Shown piece by piece: positions 24,101 to 36,100 of a DNA stretch of 64,000 bases. A program made the translations under genes and the position numbers. A model generated the notes under the pieces. That model was not told the DNA's origin. It worked only from the letters and a program-made list of their open reading frames with translations, and made no database searches. The DNA comes from Lamellibrachia columna (Eukaryota; Annelida; Polychaeta; Sabellida; Siboglinidae): the NCBI GenBank assembly GCA_963662155.1, contig OY759266.1, positions 8,124,026 to 8,188,025 of the forward strand, written 5' to 3'. Within the stretch, counting starts at the first letter, position 1, and every line of letters begins with the position of its first letter.

Positions 24101-27100
24101 TGACGAAAGCGATGAAAAGAGTGACTTAGACACCGATGAAGAAGAATTGATCAATGAGGGGTTAGATCCCGATTTAGGCCGGTAAGTTTACGGACCCAGT
24201 TTTACCTTGATTTTGACCAAAACCGAAATAGATTATGTTAGCTTTACAAAGTAATGATTGGATTATAAAATATTTGCCATTTTAACAGTTTTGTATGATC
24301 AAGACATACCCCAGTTGAGCGAGTGTGGGATGTCACAACCACTTCCGGGTTTGTGTTTACATTGTCATTGATTGTACTTCTTCAGTTTCTGACTCATTTC
24401 TTTACCCATTTCTTTCTGATGGGAATGGAAAAATGTATGAAATAAAGGCCAGTCATAGTCTTATTGTCTGCAGCGAAAATGTCAATCTATTGTGTGAGAA
24501 ATGATTGAAATAATAAGAAAAATTATTTTATCATAGAAATGCCTTCAAAATTGTTAGAAAATTTGGAGGTCTTTCTTCTATTCCATTTAGTACTGATAAA
24601 AAAAATGGAGTAGTCCAGGAAAATGTGAAGTCACGGCAATACCAAACCAGTCCTCAGCCTGGACCCAGTATGTAATTTTTTGATGGATGCTGATAAAATA
24701 TATAAAATATCTAATAAAGATAGCATATACAAGTGTTATATATCATGACAAAGGTATTTTCACGAGCTATCAGAATAAATATCCAAAAGCTTTCTAACTA
24801 GAAGATTCATTTAGTAAATCGTTATGGTTTCATATAAAGTTACACTGCTCGATACTTATGACCTTGATGGAAAAGTAGGTCAAGGTCAAAGGTCACTGAT
24901 AAGAGTACCAAAATTATCGCAGTGGGATAGAGTAGTCTTATATTTCCAACAATATATAATGTGTGGGTATTGCATTGTTAGTGTTTGTTTAAAGGTGACA
25001 TAAATGAATTATATAAAAATCAGTCTCAAATGGGGGGAGTATATAGGGTTAAGTTGCCAACGAAAAAACTTCCCACATAAAGCCACGCAAGCAATACTTA
25101 CTATGTAGCAAATATACTAAGAATTCAAATGATGTATATAGTACAACATTATCAAGTAGATGACGCCACATGTATGAGTTATAATTAAAGTCAGCAGTCG
25201 GATGTGGCCGGGTCACATAGCCAGACAGATCAGTCGGATAGGTTCTTAAGGGTTAATTAACATATTTTACTTAATTTTCATGACAAAGTCTAACTTAGGG
25301 GAAACTGGGCCTCCATATTACCCACAACTGCCACAGAGTAGCCAGGGAATGGGATGGAGCGGCAAATAGCATTCAGTGGGTGTTCCATAACAACATGTCA
25401 CTGGAATGTGTTGAAACATAATGGTATAATGATAACTTTCACCAAATTGGAAGCAACTGTAAAAATATAAAAGAATATTTTCTGTTACAGAACAGTCGGA
25501 ACGGTAATCGGCGGCCACGGTTTGCCCATTCAACCAGCCCTGATTGACCAGTCTCGCCACCTACCGGTTGAACAGGCAATACATGGCAACTGATCACCGT
25601 TCCAACTGCTCGTGACAAAACCCACCTTGAGTTTGTTGTACATCTCCAGGTTGATGGCTTTGATGTCATCGAGCTGTTTGCGTAGGATGACGATCGAGTC
25701 CTGTTTCTCGTGAATGTCCTTCTCCAGGAGTCGCATGGCTAACTCCACCTCTAGCTTCATGCCTATCTGCAGTTCCATCTCCTTCTCCACATCCTACAGA
25801 ACAACAAAGGACATCATAGCACAGTCATGCTTTTAACAACCTTTCAACATTCTGGGTAAAATACCTTTGAAACATAATGTAAATGTTCTGTTCATAAACT
25901 TAATGTAAATGTTCTGTCCACAAACATAATGTAAATGTTCTGTCCACAAAAGATTTCCAACAAAAAGACTTCTGAAGTTGTTCACCACAAGATGAAAAGA
26001 TGTTGACAGTATAACCAAGACAGCCTTCAGATGAACCCCAGAAGAAAGGAGGATGAAACTATAGCCAAAACAGCCTTCAGATGAACCCCAGAAGAAAGAA
26101 GGATGACACTATAGCCAAAACAGACTTCAGATGAATCCCAGAAGAAAGAAGGATGACACTATAGCCAAAACAGACTTCAGATGAATCCCAGAAGAAAGGA
26201 GGATGAGACTATAGCCAAAACAGACTTCAGATGAATCCCAGAAGAAAGAAGGATGACACTATAGCCAAAACAGACTTCAGATGAACCCCAGAAGAAAGGA
26301 GGATGAGACTATAGCCAAAACAGCCTTCAGATGAATCCCAGAAGAAAGGAGGCTGACACTATAGCCAAAACAGTCTTCAGATGAACCCCAGAAGAAAGGA
26401 GGCTGACACTATAGCCAAAACAGGCTTCAGATGAACCCCAGAAGAAAGGAGGCTGACACTATAGCCAAAACAGTCTTCAGATGAACCCCAGAAGAAAGGA
26501 GGCTGACACTATAGCCAAAACAGCCTTCAGATGAATCCCAGAAGAAAGGAGGATGAGACTATAGCCAAAACAGCCTTCAGATGAATCCCAGAAGAAAGGA
26601 GGCTGACACTATAGCTAACACAGCCTTCAGATGAATCCCAGAAGAAAGGAGGCTGACACTATAGCCAAAACAGCCTTCAGATGAATCCCAGAAGAAAGGA
26701 GGATGACACTATAGCCAAAACAGCCTTCAGATGAATCCCAGAAGAAAGGAGGCTGACACTATAGCTAACACAGCCTTCAGATGAATCCCAGAAGAAAGGA
26801 GGCTGACACTATAGACAAAACAGCCTTCAGATGAATCCCAGAAGAAAGGAGGATGACACTATAGCCAAAACAGCCTTCAGATGAATCCCAGAAGAAAGGA
26901 GGCTGACACTATAGCCAAAACAGCCTTCAGATGAATCCCAGAAGAAAGGAGGATGACACTATAGCCAAAACAGCCTTCAGATGAATCCCAGAAGAAAGGA
27001 GGCTGACACTATAGCCAAAACAGCCTTCAGATGAATCCCAGAAGAAAGGAGGATGACACTATAGCCAAAACAGCCTTCAGATGAATCCCAGAAGAAAGGA

Positions 27101-30100
27101 GGATGACACTATAGCCAAAACAGCCTTCAGATGAATCCCAGAAGAAAGGAGGCTAACACTATAGCCAAAACAGTCTTCAGATGAATCCCAGAAGAAAGGA
27201 GGCTGACACTATAGCCAAAACAGCCTTCAGATGAATCCCAGAAGAAAGGAGGATGACACTATAGCCAAAACAGCCTTTAGATGAATCCCAGAAGAAAGAA
27301 GGATGACACTATAGCCAAAACAGCCTTCAGATGAATCCCAGAAGAAAGGAGGCTGACACTATAGCCAAAACAGCCTTCAGATGAATCCCAGAAGAAAGGA
27401 GGCTGACACTATAGCCAAAACAGCCTTCAGATGAATCCCAGAAGAAAGGAGGATGACACTATAGCCAAAACAGCCTTCAGATGAATCCCAGAAGAAAGGA
27501 GGCTGACACTATAGCTAACACAGCCTTCAGATGAATCCCAGAAGAAAGGAGGCTGACACTATAGCCAAAACAGCCTTCAGATGAATCCCAGAAGAAAGGA
27601 GGATGACACTATAGCCAAAACAGCCTTCAGATGAATCCCAGAAGAAAGGAGGCTGACACTATAGCCAAAACAGCCTTCAGATGAATCCCAGAAGAAAGGA
27701 GGATGACACTATAGCCAAAACAGCCTTCAGATGAACCCCAGAAGAAAGGAGGCTGACACTATAGCCAAAACAGCCTTCAGATGAATCCCAGAAGAAAGGA
27801 GGATGACACTATAGCCAAAACAGCCTTCAGATGAACCCCAGAAGAAAGGAGGCTGACACTATAGCCAAAACAGCCTTCAGATGAACCCCAGAAGAAAGGA
27901 GGCTGACACTATAGCTAACACAACCTTCAGATGAATCCCCAGAAGAAAGGAGGATGACACTATAGCCAAAACAGCCTTCAGATGAACCCCAGAAGAAAGG
28001 AGGTTGACACTATAGCCAAAACAGCCTTCAGATGAACCCCAAAAAAAGGAGGCTGACACTATAGCCAAAACAGCCTTCAGATGAACCTCAGAAGAAAGGA
28101 GGCTGACACTATAGCTAACACAGCCTTCAGATGAATCCCCAGAAGAAAGGAGGATGACACTATAGCCAAAACAGCCTTCAGATGAACCCCAGAAGAAAGG
28201 AGGTTGACACTATAGCCAAAACAGCCTTCAGATGAACTCCAGAAAAAAGGAGGCTGACACTATAGTTAACACAGCCTTCAGATGAACCCCAGAAGAAAGG
28301 AGGCTGACAATATAGCTAACACAGCCTTCAGATGAACCCCCAGAAAAAGGAGGCTGACACTATAGCTAACACAGCCTTCAGATGAACCCCAGAAGAAAGG
28401 AGGCTGACACTATAGCCAAAACAGCCTTCAGATGAACCCCAGAAGAAAGGGGGCTGACACTATAGCTAACACAGCCTTCAGATGAATCCCAGAAGAAAGG
28501 AGGATGACACTATAGCCAAAACAGCCTTCAGATGAACCCCAGAAGAAAGGAGGCTGACACTATAGCCAAAACAGCCTTCAGATGAATCCCAGAAGAAAGG
28601 AGGATGAGACTATAGCCAAAACAGCCTTCAGATGAATCCCAGAAGAAAGGAGGATGACACTATAGCCAAAACAGCCTTCAGATGAATCCCAGAAGAAAGG
28701 AGGCTGACACTATAGCCAAAACAGCCTTCAGATGAACCCCAGAAGGAGGCTGACACTATAGCCAAAACAGCCTTCAGATGAATCCCAGAAGAAAGGAGGA
28801 TGAGACTATAGCCAAAACAGCCTTCAGATGAATCCCAGAAGAAAGGAGGCTGACACTATAGCCAAAACAGCCTTCAGATGAATCCCAGAAGAAAGGAGGC
28901 TGACACTATAGCCAAAACAGCCTTCAGATGAATCCCAGAAGAAAGGAGGATGAGACTATAGCCAAAACAGCCTTCAGATGAACCCCAGAAGAAAGGAGGT
29001 TGACACTATAGCCAAAACAGCCTTCAGATGAATCCCAGAAGAAAGGAGGTTGACACTATAGCCAAAACAGCCTTCAGATGAATCCCAGAAGAAAGGAGGA
29101 TGAGACTATAGCCAAAACAGCCTTCAGATGAATCCCAGAAGAAAGGAGGCTGACACTATAGCCAAAACAGCCTTCAGATGAATCCCAGAAGAAAGGAGGC
29201 TGACACTATAGCCAAAACAGCCTTCAGATGAATCCCTGGCTATAGTGTCATCCTCCTTTCTTCTGGGATTCATCTGAAGGCTGTTTTGGCTATAGTCTCA
29301 TCCTCCTTTCTTCTGGGATTCATCTGAAGGCTGTTTTGGCTATAGTGTCAGCCTCCTTTCTTCTGGGATTCATCTGAAGGCCGTTTTGGCTATAGTCTCA
29401 TCCTCCTTTCTTCTGGGGTTCATCTGAAGGCTGTTTTGGCTATAGTCTCATCCTCCTTTCTTCTGGGATTCATCTGAAGGCCGTTTTTGGCTATAGTCTC
29501 ATCCTCCTTTCTTCTGGGATTCATCTGAAGGCTGTTTTGGCTATAGTGTCAGCCTCCTTTCTTCTGGGATTCATCTGAAGGCTGTTTTGGCTATAGTGTC
29601 AGCCTCCTTTCTTCTGGGATTCATCTGAAGGCTGTTTTGGCTATAGTGTTAGCCTCCTTTCTTCTGGGATTCATCTGAAGGCTGTTTTGGCTATAGTCTC
29701 ATCCTCCTTTCTTCTGGGATTCATCTGAAGGCTGTTTTGGCTATAGTGTCAACCTCCTTTCTTCTGGGATTCATCTGAAGGCTGTTTTGGCTATAGTCTC
29801 ATCCTCCTTTCTTCTGGGATTCATCTGAAGGCTGTTTTGGCTATAGTGTCAACCTCCTTTCTTCTGGGATTCATCTGAAGGCTGTTTTGGCTATAGTGTC
29901 AACCTCCTTTCTTCTGGGATTCATCTGAAGGCTGTTTTGGCTATAGTGTCAGCCTCCTTTCTTCTGGGATTCATCTGAAGGCTGTTTTGGCTATAGTCTC
30001 ATCCTCCTTTCTTCTGGGATTCATCTGAAGGCTGTTTTGGCTATAGTGTCAACCTCCTTTCTTCTGGGATTCATCTGAAGGCTGTTTTGGCTATAGTCTC

Positions 30101-33100
30101 ATCCTCCTTTCTTCTGGGATTCATCTGAAGGCTGTTTTGGCTATAGTGTCAACCTCCTTTCTTCTGGGATTCATCTGAAGGCTGTTTTGGCTATAGTGTC
30201 AACCTCCTTTCTTCTGGGATTCATCTGAAGGCTGTTTTGGCTATAGTGTCAGCCTCCTTTCTTCTGGGATTCATCTGAAGGCTGTTTTGGCTATAGTGTC
30301 AGCCTCCTTTCTTCTGGGATTCATCTGAAGGCTGTTTTGGCTATAGTGTCAGCCTCCTTTCTTCTGGGATTCATCTGAAGGCTGTTTTGGCTATAGTCTC
30401 ATCCTCCTTTCTTCTGGGATTCATCTGAAGGCTGTTTTGGCTATAGTGTCAGCCTCCTTTCTTCTGGGATTCATCTGAAGGCTGTTTTGGCTATAGTGTC
30501 AACCTCCTTTCTTCTGGGATTCATCTGAAGGCTGTTTTGGCTATAGTGTCAGCCTCCTTTCTTCTGGGATTCATCTAAAGGCTGTTTTGGCTATAGTGTC
30601 AACCTCCTTTCTTCTGGGATTCATCTGAAGGCTGTTTTGGCTATAGTCTCATCCTCCTTTCTTCTGGGATTCATCTGAAGGCTGTTTTGGCTATAGTCTC
30701 ATCCTCCTTTCTTCTGGGATTCATCTGAAGGCTGTTTTGGCTATAGTCTCATCCTCCTTTCTTCTGGGATTCATCTGAAGGCTGTTTTGGCTATAGTGTC
30801 AGCCTCCTTTCTTCTGGGATTCATCTGAAGGCTGTTTTGGCTATAGTCTCATCGTCCTTTCTCATCCACCCTTGAGGTATATATATATATATACCAAATA
30901 AACAATAAGCAGCATAGAATACATATGCATCATGTAGTTGAAATAAGGCGTACATTAGAAAGAACATCTATGGCAATAACATTCTATGGATGAAGGCCCA
31001 CCCTTATTTATCCTGTAAACATGAATCATAATAGAAATCCAAAACAAGAAAATGAAGTGACGAATCTTGATGAAAGCAGGAAAGCCTTGCTTTGAGTTAC
31101 CCACCAATCTCAGGCGGGTTTCTTCCTGGAGTTTCTTCTGCATGTCTTGGTACATGCTGTCGAGGCCAGTCCGTGAGGTCTCGTAGGTTTCCCGCTCTGT
31201 GTCCAGGTCGACCTTTGCAGTCTGAAACACGAGGCATGAAGCTATGATGCAGGGCCGGTGCATGTGGACCACAAAATGGCAGAAAATCTGTCTTGATGTT
31301 TATCAAGACAGCTGCTGCACATTAATATAGAATTAAAGGGTCATAAACAAAGGTTCAGGGTCATAAACAAATGAAGTTATTCAACTCCAGAAACGGCAAA
31401 ATGGTACATTAGAACCTCACTATAAAGGTCACACCTGGGACTGAGCCAAAGTCACCTGACTAGAGAGATGACCATATTAGTGGGTCGAAATATCCTATGC
31501 TTTATATAGTACTACATGAATACATACACTACAAATTAAAATCATAATAAAATTACTTGATTTTCCTAATTTTGATGAACGTGGGTAGGTATAGGTAAAA
31601 ACAGTGAATGGGGTGTCACTACCAGTCAAATGGGGGTGAGTGAGGTCTTAAAATTCACATTGGGAAAAATTAACTGCCACTCCTCCTTGATGTTATTAGC
31701 TGGAACAACCCTATCTAAAATAAGCACTGCTGCCAAAGTGGTGTGGTGTGCACAGAAATCCAAAAGTATAAAAATGAAGCCATATGACTATCTACGTCTA
31801 CTGGTTGGCAGCGCATGCTCAAACGAAGCTCAGTGTGCAAACTGGGATACACTGGGAATTGATTGTATCTCATGAGACTTTGGCACAGCTTACTGCGCAC
31901 AGATTAAATATTCGCGGTAGCCGCTCTTCGGATGGGTTTCCAACTAATGATCTGTTATTTGCAGGTCATTCGACAAGTGCAAGCCAAATCCCCAAACCAC
32001 ATAAAATGTGCAAGGAAAGTCTCCTACGCCCATAAGAAGCTAGTCATAAGAAACCTACCTCTATTTGTTTTTTAAAATCACTCATGATTTTGTCCTTCTC
32101 TGCACACAGCTGAGTATTCTGTTGCTGAAGTTCAAGGATTGTGTTCTTGGCAATGGCAAGGTCTTCTTTCATGAGTGTGTTCGCTGTCTGCACTGTCTCC
32201 AGCTTCTGTTGCAAGTTCGTCACGGTGGCACTGCAGGGAGCAGCAATTATTTCACAAAATGCTGGCAATAATGAACTGTAGCTAACAAGAATGTATTGCA
32301 GAGTTACAGAATTTGTGTCACTAAAAGTAGAAAAAACCCAATTTTTTATTTCTGAGGGTGTGTGGGTCACTTTCAGATGCCCAACCCAGCGGGGTTTTTC
32401 AATTGTGGGACATTTGTAGATCTGTGAGAACATTGAATGAATAACATTTAAATATGTCTGCACAAAATGGTTTATCATTATTAGTAAATTAGGATTTGTT
32501 GTCCAGCAAGCACATATTCCACAAGGTATGGGAAGAATGAAGCCTGATGGAGGCTTTCAGGAAAAGACCAGCTAGGACACATCACGACAAGTGAAGGACG
32601 ATAGAAGCTGGCAATGAAGGTTACAAGCAATAAGACCAAAGGGATGAAATGAGTGGGTTTATTAGATAGACTGAAAGAAGGGCAAAAACATGAAGAAGTC
32701 AAGAGAAAGACAGAAGAAATGGAGAATGGAGAAATGCCACAAGTCCAGTAAAGAGTAAACATGTAAACATACTTAAGATGTCTGTTCAGTTCTTCCAGAT
32801 AATTCTTCTGGTCCAGAATGGCAGCCATCTTGGCTTGACCTTGGCTAGAAAACAAGTCAGTATGTAGTCACCTATCACTTCTTTGATGTTACCAAGACAC
32901 TACCTGCTGAATTATTTCTATTCCTGACCTTGCAGCTTAGTCATCCAATGACAGTGATTTGTTAGTTGTGTTACGGCTATGAAACTGTAACTTTCTCATA
33001 TGATATTAATATTTCACATAGAAGATCCATTCCATAATAAAATGAAATTTAGACATAGACGAGTCACCTCTCATCTTCTGGACTTTGAATCTTGACGCGG

Positions 33101-36100
33101 TCTTGCAGGTACAAACTGAAGTCTATGACACCCAACTGAAAAAAACATGACATACATAAGATTGTTGATTGACTGGTCTATGTTAAAACAACGGATGATG
33201 GCAACGGATGATGTATGCAGACAGGTGTGTTTGCCGCTTAAGAGCAGTTTAACCTCACTTAAACATACTTTTTTGTTTCAACCATAGTTAGGAGCGAAAT
33301 TGATCTAAAGAGCAAATTTGTGCTAACAATAGCAAACACCCACTCCTGGGCATAGAGCTGCTTACTAATAGTTTGTGACAGTAATGAAAAAATTTACCAC
33401 ATTAATTTTTTGCATTATTCTAACATTACAAGACATTAAACTTTTGAACTGCTTACAATTAGTGACAAACATATTCAGCCTGTGACATGGACAGTCACAT
33501 GGTGATTACCTCTCAAGAAACTTCACTATTTTTTCCTGAATATTAGAGAAAAACGTTTCTTGAAAAAACATTTCTTTCTCATGTCAAATATCACATTCCA
33601 AGAAACCGGAATGTCGATCTATTCAAGGATATTCAGCCTTATCACATAGAAATGCAAAAATGGAACAGAGCATGCATCATAATGCTGGTGTATTGATTTT
33701 TCACACTTGTTCCTTGGCTAACTACCAGGAGACTCCTGGAAATCCACCAAATCTCCTGATCTCCTAGAAAGGAGAACCAATCTCCTGAATTTTCAGTGAA
33801 ACCAAAACAAATATTTTTTGTATGTTATTTTCCGAACTCGGCATGGCCTAATTGGGTTTTATTTCCGGCTGACTCGAGTATGTTTTTCTGAGTCAACACT
33901 GACTCTCGGTCACAGCTCGGCAACGACACCCTGCGTGCGCTTGCTATTCCTTTGTGCCAGAGAAGGATCTTGTCAAGTCAACCAAGGTTGCAATTATGTG
34001 AAGGTTCACCAGTAAATGTGTAGGCTCGTGTCTGTTGTGCATGCTCTGTAGGATCGACATGGACGTTATTCTTTTCTGGTAGATTTGCGATATATGTGCG
34101 AGGGTTTTCATAAATTATAGGCGTGTGCCTGTCATGCATGGTAAAGTCAAGCTGCATGCTCTATGTGAAATCGACATGGGCGTTATTCTTCTGTGCCAGA
34201 TGTCTAGAGCTCATGAGTTATTTGTGAATGTATATATATATATAATGTGCTTTTGTATCATTTTTAACTGTTGGTGATTGGTGATAATAAAACATGGTTG
34301 TTACTGTCATGGAAAGTATTCTTTTTGTAATATTTTGTTCTCTTAGACCCTCCGATTTACATACAAGTCCCTGATTTTCCGAGACTACCCGATTTACGTA
34401 TAAATCCCCGATTTTCTGAGACCCTCCGATTTACGTCTAAATCTCCTGGATTGGCATTTCTGAAACATAACATGTATGATACAAACCTTTTTTACAAACA
34501 ACCAGCCAGCTCATTAGTATATGTCAGAGTCTGAACATTTTATTTATCCTTAATAGCACAAACTTCAAAGTCTGAACGTTTTTATCACAAAATCATGTTA
34601 TATAACATAAACTACATCAGATGCTTACCTTTTTGACCACACAAGTGTGTTTACTGAACCACAGTTGTCTAACAAAACTGTCACCTGTTTTGAGTGTTTT
34701 GCGGCAAATATCAGGTTTACATTGCTTATGGATGGAACATGATTTGACATGTGTCAACGACATGTGTCATTGACATGCTCGTCATGTGATCCAATGAACA
34801 CCTGATCAACTTTGTCCACAGATATTGAAAATTGTGGTTCATTAAATCACATTTGGGTGGTCAGGATGTCAACAAATATATAGTTTATACTACAATTATA
34901 ATATGATTTTATGATAAAATGGATTAGACTTGGTATGTTTAATGGAGACAACCAGCACTTGGACAAAACTGACTAGCAAACAATTACTACGTAATATTTT
35001 TTCTGCCATACGCCCCATTTCCGTGTTAGCGACCCTAACATGTCCACTCACTGGCTGGTCCAGGTCCTTGTCCTTGATGGCCATGTTGAAGTCAATGACA
35101 TTGAGACCAACCAACAGACCTGCAATCTCCTCTCCCTCATCCTCCAGCATGGTAGAGCCATCCTCGTAGTACTCTCTGTAACAATAGAGTCATCCTTGTA
35201 GTACTCTCTGTAACAATAGAGCTATCCTTGTAGTACACGCTGTAACAATAGAGCTATCCTTGTAGTACACTCTGTAACAATACAGCCATTCTCATAGTAC
35301 TCTCTGTAACAACAGAGATATCTCTGTGGTACTCTCTGTAACAACAGAACCATCCCCATAGTACTCTATGTGACAATACAGCCATCATCATGGTACTTTC
35401 TGTAACAAAATAGCCATCCTTGTGGTATTCTCTGTAACAAAATAGCCATCCTTGTGGTATTCTCTGTAACAAAATAGCCATCCTTGTGGTATTCTCTGTA
35501 ACAAAATAGCCATCCTTGTGGTATTCTCTGTAACAAAATAGCCATCCTTGTGGTATTCTCTGTAACAAAATAGCCATTCTTGTGGTATTTTCTGTAACAA
35601 AATAGCCATCCTTGTGGTATTCTCTGTAACAAAATAGCCATCCTTGTGGTATTCTCTGTAAAATATATAGACATCCTTGTGGTAAACTCTCTGTTTACGA
35701 CAGAACAACACAATGACTCATGTAATAAAAGCTTCATATTTATTATTCATCTTGGCAAATAAAATGGGACAGTCCAGCCAGATCTCTCTGGAGCCAGCTG
35801 TGATACCCTGAGAACTGGATGCGAGACCTGGATATTTCATGTGACCGGACTGCGGTCCTGGGCCAGGTACTTGATCATGATCATGTGACTGCGGTCACAT
35901 GACCAGAGATCCTGGGGTCTGCATCCCTCTGGGTGTCCAGCCATCCCCAAAAGAGGTGTTTAGACCGAATGTCCCAAGATATCAATAAATGAACAAAACA
36001 AAATGTTGTCATGCAACGATCAAAATATATCAGCAAATCAAAGCAGTCATGCGTAAAAAATTTAAGTGTGACAATAGAGCCATCCTCAATATACCCTCTG

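Noticed and set aside
25993..30862. Inverted satellite as a sequencing fold-back artefact
   Set aside because: The junction is out of register and variant order differs between the arms, which a simple fold-back would not produce. Not fully excluded without long reads.
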